Shown here: positions 27,945-36,349 of the stretch, one piece after another
Numbering within the stretch: the stretch's first letter is position 1
Layout of the letters: each line of letters begins with the position of its first letter
Assembly (NCBI GenBank): GCA_017514685.1
Contig: JAFWJN010000008.1
Location: forward strand, 1-64,000
Direction: 5' to 3'
DNA from: Clostridia bacterium
GTDB lineage: Bacteria; Bacillota; Clostridia; Christensenellales; CAG-138
DNA: 64,000 nt
Position numbers and translations under genes: made by a program
The notes under the pieces: generated by a model
What the model was told of the DNA's origin: nothing
The model's input: the letters and a program-made list of their open reading frames with translations, nothing else
The model's database searches: none

Positions 27945-29009
27945 ATGAAAAAGATTAGAGTTGGTGTTGCCGGTTACGGCACAATCGGTCAGCGTCTGGC
28001 TGACGGCGTCGCCGCTCAGGGCGATATGGAACTGGTCGGTATCGCAGACCTCGCTCCGACCCTGGCGATCCGTGCTCTTCGTGAAAACGACATGATCGGC
28101 GCAAACGGCGTCAAGTACAATCTGTATCTTGTTGGCGGTGCTGACAAAGCGGCTTTTGACGCACTGGATATCCCCGTTGAGGGCACGTTCGAAGATCTGT
28201 GCCGCAATGTCGATGTCATGCTGGATTCCTCTCCGGGCGGCGTCGGTGCAAAGAACAAGGAACTCTACGAGAAGGTCGGCGTAAAAGCGATCTTCCAGGG
28301 CGGCGAGAAGAACTCCGTCGCGGACGTTTTCTTCCATGGCTATGCAAACTATGAGAAGGGCGTCGGCCAGAACTATCTGAAGCTGACCAGCTGCAACACC
28401 ACGGGTCTGATCCGTGCGGTTGACTGCCTGGACCGTGTGATTCCGCTTGAAAAGGTTGCCATCACGATTATCCGCCGCGTTGCGGATCCGGGCGACTATC
28501 ATCGCGGACTGACCAATGCGCTGCAGATCGACAAGGCACCGTCCCATCAGGCGGTTGACCTCATGACCATCATGCCGCACATTGAAGCAACCGGTATCCT
28601 CGTTCATACGCCTGTCACGCACGGCCATATCATTACGGTTCTCGCAACGGCAAAAGACGGCAAGAAGATTACCCGTGAGATGGCTCTGGAAGCATTCCGT
28701 GCACATCCGCGTATCCGCTGCGTCACCATTGACGAGGGATTCAAGGGCAATGCGAGCCTGTTCAAATATGCGCGTGACCTCGGTAACCGCCGCGGCGACA
28801 TGTATGAGATCGGTCTGTGGGAAGACAGCATCGTTGAGAGCGGAAACGACCTGATGTTCGCAATCAACATTCCGCAGGAGAGCGTTACGATCCCTGAGAC
28901 GATGGACGCGATCCGTGCCTGCATGAAGATGCAGCTGACCCGTGAGGAAGGTACCGCTAAGACCAACGAATACCTGAAGATCGGCCGTTTCAAGAACCTG
29001 AAAAAATAA
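27945..29009 (+). CDS. Archaeal-type (class II) glyceraldehyde-3-phosphate dehydrogenase-like protein
   Basis: A 354-residue protein of the archaeal GAPDH type, not the bacterial one. The Rossmann motif is GVAGYGTIGQR; SSPGGVGAKNK and AIFQGGEK are typical of the archaeal family, and the catalytic Cys150 sits in SCNTTGL instead of bacterial SCTTN. RRVADP (177-182), PSHQAVDLMTIMPH and THGH correspond to the archaeal active-site blocks. The known reaction is oxidation of an aldehyde with NAD(P)+ and phosphate to an acyl phosphate. Context (inositol genes, split transketolase, adjacent PGK, racemase, malic enzyme) suggests that the true substrate may be 3-hydroxy-4-oxobutanoate rather than glyceraldehyde 3-phosphate. 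That is inference; ordinary glycolytic use remains possible. Confidence 0.85.
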   Translation: MKKIRVGVAGYGTIGQRLADGVAAQGDMELVGIADLAPTLAIRALRENDMIGANGVKYNLYLVGGADKAAFDALDIPVEGTFEDLCRNVDVMLDSSPGGVGAKNKELYEKVGVKAIFQGGEKNSVADVFFHGYANYEKGVGQNYLKLTSCNTTGLIRAVDCLDRVIPLEKVAITIIRRVADPGDYHRGLTNALQIDKAPSHQAVDLMTIMPHIEATGILVHTPVTHGHIITVLATAKDGKKITREMALEAFRAHPRIRCVTIDEGFKGNASLFKYARDLGNRRGDMYEIGLWEDSIVESGNDLMFAINIPQESVTIPETMDAIRACMKMQLTREEGTAKTNEYLKIGRFKNLKK

Positions 29010-29029
29010 CATTAAAGAGAGGTTGTCAT

Positions 29030-30283
29030 ATGCGATTCGGAATCAGAACGCTTGACGAACTTTCGGTACGGGGCAAAACGGTTTTATGCCGTGTGGATAT
29101 CAACCAACCCGTGGACCGTGGTACGGGGACGCTGAAAAGCGTCAACCGTATCACGGCCTGCGTGCCGACAATTCGTGAGTTGTCCGAGAAAGGCGCCAAA
29201 GTTGTGCTGATGGCGCACCAGGGCAGCGATATTGAATACAAAAACTTTTATACGACCAAGCCGCACGCAAAGGTGCTGTCAGAGCTTCTCGGAAAGGAAG
29301 TTCAGTGGATTGACGACGTTTGCGGACCCGCGGCTCGGGAAGCAATTCGCAATCTCAAGGATGGCGATATTTTGCTTTTGGACAATGTTCGCTTTGTTGC
29401 CGAGGAACAGACGCTGTTTGAGATGAAACTCCGTCTGACGCATGAGCAGCAGGCGAAGACTCTGCTTGTGGAAAAACTGGCACCGCTGGGTGATCTCTAT
29501 GTGTGCGACGCGTTTGCAGCGGCACACCGTGATCAGCCGAGTCTTTGCGGCTTTGAACAGGTCCTTCCGTCCGCAATGGGACGTCTGTTTGAGAAGGAAT
29601 ACTGCACGGTTTCTTCGGTTATGGAAGAACCGGACCGTCCCTGCGTTTTCGTGCTGGGCGGCGCAAAGATCTCCGATGCTTTCCAGATGATGAAGACCGT
29701 TCTGGACCGCGGGATCGCGGATGAGATCCTGACCGGCGGACTGGTCGCCAACATCTTTTTGATCGCTCTCGGGAATGAGATCGGAAAAGGAAGCACTGAC
29801 TTTATCGAAAAGTCGAACTACACAGAATACTACGAGAAAGCAAAGGAACTGTACGCCGCATACGGCGACAAGATTGTTCTCCCGAAGGATCTTGCCTGGG
29901 TCACGGACGGACAGCGCTACGAAGCGGAACTCGGAAAGATCCCGGGTGAGATCGGCGCGATCGATATCGGACATGAGACAAGCGCGGACTACCGCGAGCG
30001 CATCCTGAAGGCAAAGACCGTATTTGTGAACGGCCCCATGGGCGTGTTTGAACAGGAACCGAGTGAATACGGAACGAAGGCGCTGTGGCAGGCGCTGGCG
30101 GACACCGGGGCATTTACGGTTCTCGGCGGCGGCGACAGCATCACGGCGACCGAAAAGTACAAACTCACCGATAAGATCGGATATATCTGCACAGGCGGCG
30201 GCGCGCTGATCCGTTTCCTGAGCGGCGAGGAACTGCCGGTCGTAAAGGCGTTGAGACACGGTTCTACATTACCGTTAGAATAA
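29030..30283 (+). CDS. Archaeal-type phosphoglycerate kinase-like protein
   Basis: A 417-residue PGK-family protein of archaeal style. Asp23 and Asn25 (RVDIN), Arg40, His63, Arg121 (DNVRF) and Arg167 (AHR) of the substrate site are present, as are GGAK (210-213), NGPMGVFE and GGGDS of the ATP site. The Arg that normally follows the His-x-Gly (HxGRP or HQSRP) is Ser66 here (AHQGSD), removing one positive charge from the patch that holds the phosphate of 3-phosphoglycerate. Family reaction: acyl phosphate + ADP gives acid + ATP. With the GAPDH-like gene 20 bases upstream it should make ATP at substrate level. The altered patch fits a carboxylate analogue such as malyl 1-phosphate, but this is not proven. 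Confidence 0.85.
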   Translation: MRFGIRTLDELSVRGKTVLCRVDINQPVDRGTGTLKSVNRITACVPTIRELSEKGAKVVLMAHQGSDIEYKNFYTTKPHAKVLSELLGKEVQWIDDVCGPAAREAIRNLKDGDILLLDNVRFVAEEQTLFEMKLRLTHEQQAKTLLVEKLAPLGDLYVCDAFAAAHRDQPSLCGFEQVLPSAMGRLFEKEYCTVSSVMEEPDRPCVFVLGGAKISDAFQMMKTVLDRGIADEILTGGLVANIFLIALGNEIGKGSTDFIEKSNYTEYYEKAKELYAAYGDKIVLPKDLAWVTDGQRYEAELGKIPGEIGAIDIGHETSADYRERILKAKTVFVNGPMGVFEQEPSEYGTKALWQALADTGAFTVLGGGDSITATEKYKLTDKIGYICTGGGALIRFLSGEELPVVKALRHGSTLPLE

Positions 30284-30296
30284 GAGGAGGATAAAA

Positions 30297-31139
30297 ATGG
30301 AACTCAAAGAAAAGAAAGCTTTGCAGGCGTTTGCTGTCCGGATCCGGATGGCTGCGCTCGAAGCGATCCATTCCATCGGTTCCGGACATATCGGCGGTGC
30401 AATGAGCATTGCGGATGTTCTGGCCGTACTGTACGGACGGGAAATGAAATACCGTCCTGAAGATCCCAAATGGGCGGATCGTGACAAACTCGTAGTATCC
30501 AAAGGACATGCAGGACCTTCCGTGTACGGCACGCTTGCCCTGAAAGGATTTTTCCCTTATGAAGAGCTGAAAACCCTGAACAAGGGCGGAACAAGACTTC
30601 CGAGCCATTGCGACCGCAATAAGACCCCGGGCATCGATGTAACGACCGGATCGCTCGGACAGGGCGCCTCCCAGGCGGCAGGTCTTGCTCTCGGCGACAA
30701 GCTGAAAGGCCGCAAGAACCGTGTTTTCCTGATCGTCGGAGACGGTGAGTCCAATGAAGGACAGTGCTGGGAATCATTCATGTTTGCAAGCGCCAAGCAG
30801 CTTGGAAACCTGGTCGTAATGATCGACTGGAACAAGCGTCAGCTGGACGGTTATACCGATGAAGTTCTTCCGATGGGAGACTTTGTTGCGAAGATGAAGG
30901 CGTTCGGCTTTGATACCGTGAAGGTGGATGGAAGCGATGTGGAAGCAATCGCCAAGGCACTGGAAGCGACCCGCAAGGGCGGCGTGAAACCGTATGCCAT
31001 CATATTGGATACCGTAAAAGGCCATGGCATCGCGGATGTTGAAAACACCGAGATGAACCACAGCATGCCGGTCAATGACGAGAAGTACAACAAATGGATG
31101 GGCGAACTCAAGGCGGAGTTGGCCGCACTGGAGGAATAA
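30297..31139 (+). CDS. Split transketolase, N-terminal (thiamine diphosphate) subunit
   Basis: A 280-residue protein equal to the first domain of transketolase. Motifs: IGSGHIGGAMS near the start, SKGHAGPS, GSLGQGASQAAG, and the ThDP/metal site VGDGESNEG...NLVVMIDWN. Split transketolases made of N and C halves occur in many anaerobes and archaea and act as heterotetramers. Its other half starts 4 bases after the stop. Transketolase moves a two-carbon ketol unit between D-threo ketoses and aldoses. Split pairs of this kind are also used on unusual anionic ketoses, as in the sulfoglycolytic transketolase route (SqwGH). In this operon the product of IolB has the right geometry to be the donor. 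Confidence 0.92.
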   Translation: MELKEKKALQAFAVRIRMAALEAIHSIGSGHIGGAMSIADVLAVLYGREMKYRPEDPKWADRDKLVVSKGHAGPSVYGTLALKGFFPYEELKTLNKGGTRLPSHCDRNKTPGIDVTTGSLGQGASQAAGLALGDKLKGRKNRVFLIVGDGESNEGQCWESFMFASAKQLGNLVVMIDWNKRQLDGYTDEVLPMGDFVAKMKAFGFDTVKVDGSDVEAIAKALEATRKGGVKPYAIILDTVKGHGIADVENTEMNHSMPVNDEKYNKWMGELKAELAALEE

Positions 31140-31143
31140 GGCT

Positions 31144-32106
31144 ATGAAGATCGTATATAACGGAGAAATGGATTCCCGCCTGTGCAAAGAAGTCATCGGT
31201 GCAACAATCGCTGAGATCGTGGACAACGATCCCAATACGATTTATCTGGATGCCGACCTTATGAGCTGCGACGGCACGCTCAAATGGGGAAAGGCAAACC
31301 CGACCCGCGCGATCGACTGCGGTATCGCAGAAGCGAATATGGCAGGCGTAGCCGCAGGTCTGTGCGTTGCAGGCTTCAGACCGATTATGCATACGTTCGG
31401 ACCGTTCGCGTCCCGCCGCTGCTATGACCAGATTTTCCTGTCCGGCGGATATGCGAAGAATGATATTACCGTAATCGGTACCGACCCCGGTGTTACCGCA
31501 ACGATGAACGGCGGCACGCATATGCCGTTTGAGGATGTGGCACTGTACAATGTGCTTCCGCATTCCACGATCATCGATGTATCCGACCCGAACTGTCTGA
31601 TCAGCGTGCTGAAGCAGTGCGTCTACCGCCCTGGCATCAAGTACATCCGCGTCGGCAGAAAGAAACTGGCGAAGATCTACGAAGACGGTGCGGAACTGGA
31701 AATCGGCAAAGCGGTCACCCTCAGAGAAGGAACGGACGCGGTCGTGTTCGCGGCCGGCATTATGCTGCATGAAGCGATGAAGGCAGCTGCTTCTCTGGAG
31801 AAGCAGGGCATCAGCGTTGCTGTCGTCGACTGCTTCACAATCAAGCCGATCGATGCGGATGCAGTAGCCGAGTGGGCAGGAAAGACCGGAGCTGTTGTGG
31901 TTGCGGAGAACGCAAACCGGCACGGCGGCCTTTACGATACCATTCTGGAAGTGCTCGGCGAGCGCTGCCCGGTTCCCGCTGCATGCGTTGCAGTGGAAGA
32001 TGAGTTCGGTGAAGTCGGAACCCAGGATTATCTCCAGGAGCGTTTCGGCCTGACGGCTCAGCATATCGAGGAACAGCTCAAAGCGGTTATCGCGAGAAAA
32101 AAATAA
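31144..32106 (+). CDS. Split transketolase, C-terminal subunit
   Basis: A 320-residue protein equal to the pyrimidine-binding and C-terminal domains of transketolase. The catalytic Glu that activates ThDP is in GIAEANM; it is followed by HTFGPFASRRCYDQI and GTDPGVTATMNGGTHMPFED. A longer in-frame start (31075) overlaps the N subunit and has no ribosome site; the ATG at 31144 follows GGAGGAATAAGGCT. It abuts the LarA-family gene by 1 base. The GGTHMPFED segment, facing the sugar in this enzyme group, differs from the common GPTHQ-type sequence, which may reflect another substrate. Confidence 0.92.
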   Translation: MKIVYNGEMDSRLCKEVIGATIAEIVDNDPNTIYLDADLMSCDGTLKWGKANPTRAIDCGIAEANMAGVAAGLCVAGFRPIMHTFGPFASRRCYDQIFLSGGYAKNDITVIGTDPGVTATMNGGTHMPFEDVALYNVLPHSTIIDVSDPNCLISVLKQCVYRPGIKYIRVGRKKLAKIYEDGAELEIGKAVTLREGTDAVVFAAGIMLHEAMKAAASLEKQGISVAVVDCFTIKPIDADAVAEWAGKTGAVVVAENANRHGGLYDTILEVLGERCPVPAACVAVEDEFGEVGTQDYLQERFGLTAQHIEEQLKAVIARKK

Positions 32107-32107
32107 T

Positions 32108-33361
32108 ATGAAATTGACGTTTGGATTCGGCACCGGCTACCAGGAGGTAACGGTGCCGGAGCATAATTTTATCGGAGAACTGCATGCAAACGAAGTCCCG
32201 GTAGGGCTGACGGGCGAGGCGGAAGTGATTCGTGCGCTTCACAATCCGATCGGCACGCCGAGACTGAAAGATCTTGTACATCCGGGAGAAACGGTAGCGA
32301 TCGTCACGAGCGACGTGACGCGCCCCATGCCGACCTGGAAGGTCATGCCGGCGCTCCTGGACGAACTGTACGCCGCAGGGATCAGAAAAGAGGATATCAC
32401 TCTGGTGTTCGGACTCGGCAGTCATCGGAAACAGACGCCGGAGGAGCATAAGAAACTGGCAGGAGAACGTGCATTCCGGGAGATCCGCTGTGTCGACAGT
32501 GATCCGGAAGACTGCATTTCTCTCGGAACGACTTCCCGCGGCACGCCTGTGGATATCACGCGTGTCGTAGCGGAAGCGGACAGAAGAATCTGCCTCGGTA
32601 ATATCGAGTATCATTATTTCGCAGGTTATTCCGGCGGAGTCAAAGCGATCATGCCGGGTGTTTCCACGCGCGCTGCGATTCAGGCAAACCACAGCCGCAT
32701 GGTGCTTCCGGAGTGCTGTGCGGGCGCGATCGATACCAACCCGCTCCGGCTTGATATCGAGGAAGCGGGTGCCATGCTCGGTGTGGACTTTATCGTGAAT
32801 GTGGTTCTTTCCGAACACAAGGAGATTCTGTGTGCGGTAGCGGGTGATCCGGTCAAAGCGCACAGGGAAGGATGCAAGTTCCTGGACAAACTGTACCGCA
32901 AAGAACTGAAAGAACCGGCTGATATCGTCCTCGTATCGCAGGGCGGCGCTCCGAAGGACCTGAACCTGTATCAGACCCAGAAAGCACTGGATAATGCGAA
33001 ACATGCGGTAAAAGACGGGGGCGTCATCATTCTGATTGGTTCCTGCAAGGAAGGAATGGGAGAGAAGACGTTTGAGGAATGGATGACAACGGCACCGACA
33101 CCGGAGTCACTGATCGAGCGGATCGGTCGGGATTTCAAACTCGGCGGACATAAAGCCGCAGCGATTGCGATGGTTCTTCAGAAAGCGGAGATCGATCTGG
33201 TCTCCGATCTGGACGATGATTTTGTCCGGTCAATCTTCTTAACCCCGCAGCCTTCGGCACAGGCCGCATTGGATCATGCTTTTGAAAAACTCGGCAAAGA
33301 TGCGACCGTACTGGCAATGCCGTACGGCGGATCCACATTGCCGTCAATTATGAAGAATTGA
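32108..33361 (+). CDS. LarA-family nickel-pincer racemase/epimerase (candidate malate racemase)
   Basis: A 417-residue protein of the lactate racemase LarA family. Conserved pieces are SDVTRPMP, the catalytic His of GLGSHRKQT, and the EYHYFAGYSGGVKAIMPG block with the second catalytic His and the Lys that bonds the nickel-pincer nucleotide. LarA homologues racemise lactate, malate and other 2-hydroxy acids; they need LarB/C/E for cofactor synthesis, none of which is in the window. The position between the transketolase and a malic enzyme points to malate. D-malate would be the product of the pathway proposed here, and only L-malate is used by malic enzyme, so a racemase is needed exactly at this step. 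Confidence 0.82.
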   Translation: MKLTFGFGTGYQEVTVPEHNFIGELHANEVPVGLTGEAEVIRALHNPIGTPRLKDLVHPGETVAIVTSDVTRPMPTWKVMPALLDELYAAGIRKEDITLVFGLGSHRKQTPEEHKKLAGERAFREIRCVDSDPEDCISLGTTSRGTPVDITRVVAEADRRICLGNIEYHYFAGYSGGVKAIMPGVSTRAAIQANHSRMVLPECCAGAIDTNPLRLDIEEAGAMLGVDFIVNVVLSEHKEILCAVAGDPVKAHREGCKFLDKLYRKELKEPADIVLVSQGGAPKDLNLYQTQKALDNAKHAVKDGGVIILIGSCKEGMGEKTFEEWMTTAPTPESLIERIGRDFKLGGHKAAAIAMVLQKAEIDLVSDLDDDFVRSIFLTPQPSAQAALDHAFEKLGKDATVLAMPYGGSTLPSIMKN

Positions 33362-33373
33362 AGGAGATAGGAA

Positions 33374-34546
33374 ATGGATTATGCAAAAGAGTCTCTCCGT
33401 CTGCACGGAGAATGGAAGGGTAAAATCGAGGTCGTAGCGACCGTTCCCGTGGCAACCAAGGATGATCTGAGCCTTGCTTACACGCCTGGTGTTGCGCAGC
33501 CCTGTCTGGAGATCCAGAAGGATGTCAACAAGTCCTACGAACTGACCCGCCGTCACAACCTCTGCGCTGTCATCACCGACGGAACCGCGGTTCTGGGACT
33601 CGGCGATATCGGTCCGGAAGCCGGCATGCCGGTCATGGAAGGCAAGTGTGTTTTGTTCAAATCGTTCGGAAACGTCGATGCGTTCCCGCTGTGCATCAAA
33701 TCCAAGGATGTGGATACGATCGTCAACACGATCTATCTGCTGTCCGGTTCTTTCGGCGGCGTGAACCTGGAGGATATCTCCGCACCGCGCTGCTTCGAGA
33801 TCGAGCGCAAACTGAAGGAAAAATGTGATATCCCGATCTTCCACGATGACCAGCACGGAACAGCTGTCATTACCCTGGCAGGCCTTACCAATGCACTGAA
33901 GGTCGTGAACAAGAAGAAGGAAGACGTGAAAGTCGTTACGTCCGGCGCTGGTGCAGCGGCTATTTCCATTGTGAAACTGCTGCTGTCGGCAGGATTCAAA
34001 AACATCACGATGTGCGACCGCAAGGGCGCGATCTACAAAGGCCGTGAAGGACTGAACTGGATCAAGGAAGAGATGGCGGAAGTCACGAACCTCGATCATA
34101 AGGCGGGATCCATTGCGGACATGCTCGTAGGAGCAGATGTATTCATCGGTGTTTCCGCACCGAATACCGTTACGACCGAGATGGTCAAAACGATGAACCG
34201 TGACGCGATCATCTTTGCATGCGCGAATCCGACGCCTGAGATTTTCCCGGACGACGCGAAAGCGGGCGGTGCGAAAGTCATCGCGACCGGCAGAAGCGAT
34301 TTCCCGAACCAGATCAACAACGTTCTGGCATTCCCGGGAATCTTCCGCGGCACGTTCGATGTGCGTGCAAGCGACATCAACGAAGAGATGAAGATGGCAG
34401 CGGCAAAAGCCCTGGCGGATCTGATTTCGGATGACGAACTCAGCCCGGATTACATCATCCCGAAAGCGTTCGACAAACGTGTAGGTCCCGCGGTTGCTGC
34501 GGCAGTTGCCGAAGCGGCGCGCAGGAGCGGCGTAGCAAGAATATAA
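33374..34546 (+). CDS. NAD(P)-dependent malic enzyme
   Basis: A 390-residue short bacterial malic enzyme that decarboxylates L-malate to pyruvate with NAD(P)+. Motifs: LAYTPGVAQPC with the catalytic Tyr, GLGDIGPEAGMPVMEGK, LFKSFGNVDAFPLC with the Lys, FHDDQHGTA with metal-binding Asp residues, the Rossmann-type SGAGAAA, and ANPTPEI. The length matches the family. An inositol operon does not usually contain this gene, since the common pathway yields acetyl-CoA and DHAP; it makes sense if malate is an intermediate. Confidence 0.93.
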   Translation: MDYAKESLRLHGEWKGKIEVVATVPVATKDDLSLAYTPGVAQPCLEIQKDVNKSYELTRRHNLCAVITDGTAVLGLGDIGPEAGMPVMEGKCVLFKSFGNVDAFPLCIKSKDVDTIVNTIYLLSGSFGGVNLEDISAPRCFEIERKLKEKCDIPIFHDDQHGTAVITLAGLTNALKVVNKKKEDVKVVTSGAGAAAISIVKLLLSAGFKNITMCDRKGAIYKGREGLNWIKEEMAEVTNLDHKAGSIADMLVGADVFIGVSAPNTVTTEMVKTMNRDAIIFACANPTPEIFPDDAKAGGAKVIATGRSDFPNQINNVLAFPGIFRGTFDVRASDINEEMKMAAAKALADLISDDELSPDYIIPKAFDKRVGPAVAAAVAEAARRSGVARI

Positions 34547-34574
34547 AAATGTAAGGAAAGAAGGATATTTCATT

Positions 34575-35483
34575 ATGGCAATGTTCAATCAGGAGAAAGT
34601 AAAACTCGGTATCGCACCGATCGGCTGGTGCAACGATGATATGCCGGAACTCGGCGCGGAAAACACGTTCCGTCAGACCGTGAGCGAAATGGCGCTTGCA
34701 GGCTTTACAGGCTGTGAAATCGGCAACAAGTATCCGAAAGATCCCAAAGAACTGAAGTGGGAACTCGATCTTCGCGGAATGCGGATCGCGAGCCGCTGGT
34801 TCTCATCTTTCCTTCTGACCAAATCGTTGGAAGAAAATATTGCGGACTTCAATAAGGAACTGGACTTCCTGGAAGCTGTCGGCGCAAACCGCATCAATGT
34901 TTCCGAGCAGAGCTATTCCATCCAGGGCCAGGTAGACACTCCGATCCTGACCGGCGGTCATAAGTACGTGATGAACGATGAGGAATGGGATCGTTTCTGC
35001 AAGGGCCTTGATGTGCTAGGCAAGATCGCAGTGGAGCGCGGCTTCAAACTCTGCTTCCATCATCACATGGGAACAGTCGTTCAGACCTCGGAAGAAACGG
35101 ACCGTATGATGAGCCATACGGATCCCCGTTATGTCTTCCTTTGCTACGATACCGGTCATTTCACCTTCGCCGGCGAAGATCCTCTGACCATGCTGAAGAA
35201 GTATGTTGACCGTGTCGGGCATGTTCATCTGAAGGATATGCGCCTGCCTGTCGTTGAGGAAGCGCGCAAGAACAACTGGAGCTTTTTGACTGCGGTCCGT
35301 AACGGCGCTTTCACGGTTCCGGGCGATGGAAACGTGGATTTCGATCCGATCTTTAAAGTCCTTGCAGACGCGAATTACGAAGGATGGCTGTTGGTGGAAG
35401 CCGAGCAGGATCCGGCAAAGGCGAATCCGCTTGAGTACGCGATCAAAGGCCGTAAGTACATCCATGAGCATACCGGACTGTAA
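34575..35483 (+). CDS. iolE: Inosose dehydratase
   Basis: A 302-residue xylose-isomerase-type barrel of the IolE group. It dehydrates scyllo-inosose to 3D-trihydroxycyclohexane-1,2-dione. Family blocks: LGIAPIGWCNDDMPELG at the start, ALAGFTGCEIGNKYP, FHHHMGTVVQT, CYDTGHFTFAGEDP and HVHLKDMR, which supply metal ligands (Glu, Asp, His). Length and motifs match Bacillus IolE. It is preceded by AAGGAAAGAAGG and followed after 11 bases by iolB. Confidence 0.94.
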   Translation: MAMFNQEKVKLGIAPIGWCNDDMPELGAENTFRQTVSEMALAGFTGCEIGNKYPKDPKELKWELDLRGMRIASRWFSSFLLTKSLEENIADFNKELDFLEAVGANRINVSEQSYSIQGQVDTPILTGGHKYVMNDEEWDRFCKGLDVLGKIAVERGFKLCFHHHMGTVVQTSEETDRMMSHTDPRYVFLCYDTGHFTFAGEDPLTMLKKYVDRVGHVHLKDMRLPVVEEARKNNWSFLTAVRNGAFTVPGDGNVDFDPIFKVLADANYEGWLLVEAEQDPAKANPLEYAIKGRKYIHEHTGL

Positions 35484-35494
35484 GAGGAACGGCT

Positions 35495-36286
35495 ATGTAC
35501 TTTACTAAGGAATTGCATCGCGGATATAACGCTTATATCGATACAAAAGTCGATGATCTCGGCACGCAGATGGATGTCGGCCTTCTGGTGATGGAAGACG
35601 GAGATACCTATGTGATCGATGAAGCGGAGAAAGAAACCGCGGTCCTTCTGTTTGAAGGAAAAGTAACGTTCCGTTATGCGGGGCAGACTGTTGAGGGCGA
35701 CCGTCCCGATACGTTCCATCATGAAGCCTACTGCCTGCTCTCTCCGAAGGGAGTCAAAATTGAACTGACCGCTCACAATCATGCCGAAGTCTATATTCAG
35801 CAAACGATCAACGAGCGAAATTATGAGCCGGTTATGTATACTCCGGAAACAGTACAGGTTCAGCATGCAGGGGCAAACGGTGAACTGATGGGAGCCATGC
35901 GCCGCGAAATCAAGACATTCTTTGACTATGAGAATGCTCCGTTTTCCAATATGGTGCTCGGTGAGGTCCTGAATTTTCCGGGCAAATGGTCTTCTTATCC
36001 GCCGCATCATCATCCGCAGCCGGAAGTTTATTTCTACCGTTTTGATTATCCGCACGGCTTTGGCGCGGGGTTTGCAAACGGGGAAATTTATCAGACCGGA
36101 CACAACGGATGCGCGGTCATCAATCATGGATTCCATTCACAGGCAGCAGCCCCCGGCTACGCGATGTGCTATGCATGGGGCATCCGCCATCTGGACGGGG
36201 ATCCGTGGAAGAAGACCCGGATCGATGATCCTGAGCATTCCTGGCTCTGGAAGCCGGATGCGAATGAGCATATTTTCCAAGGCTGA
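35495..36286 (+). CDS. iolB: 5-Deoxy-glucuronate isomerase
   Basis: A 263-residue bicupin of the IolB family. It converts 5-deoxy-D-glucuronate to 5-dehydro-2-deoxy-D-gluconate (DKG). The metal-binding His-rich segment is SSYPPHHHPQPEVYFYRFD near residues 168-186, followed by QTGHNGCAVINHGFHS and a late MCYAWGIRHLDGDPW. Both cupin halves are complete. DKG is normally the substrate of the kinase IolC; none is encoded here, and the operon instead offers a transketolase. Confidence 0.93.
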   Translation: MYFTKELHRGYNAYIDTKVDDLGTQMDVGLLVMEDGDTYVIDEAEKETAVLLFEGKVTFRYAGQTVEGDRPDTFHHEAYCLLSPKGVKIELTAHNHAEVYIQQTINERNYEPVMYTPETVQVQHAGANGELMGAMRREIKTFFDYENAPFSNMVLGEVLNFPGKWSSYPPHHHPQPEVYFYRFDYPHGFGAGFANGEIYQTGHNGCAVINHGFHSQAAAPGYAMCYAWGIRHLDGDPWKKTRIDDPEHSWLWKPDANEHIFQG

Positions 36287-36349
36287 CAAGCCCGTTCCCG
36301 GCGGGAATTGCTTTCCGCCATCGGCCACCATTTTTTCTAGGAGGAATAC

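Noticed and set aside
27807..29012. Minus-strand frame of 401 codons opposite the GAPDH gene
   Set aside because: Antisense shadow of a well conserved enzyme; no promoter or ribosome site.
33344..34588. Minus-strand frame of 414 codons opposite malic enzyme
   Set aside because: Antisense shadow; the malic enzyme motifs are unambiguous on the plus strand.
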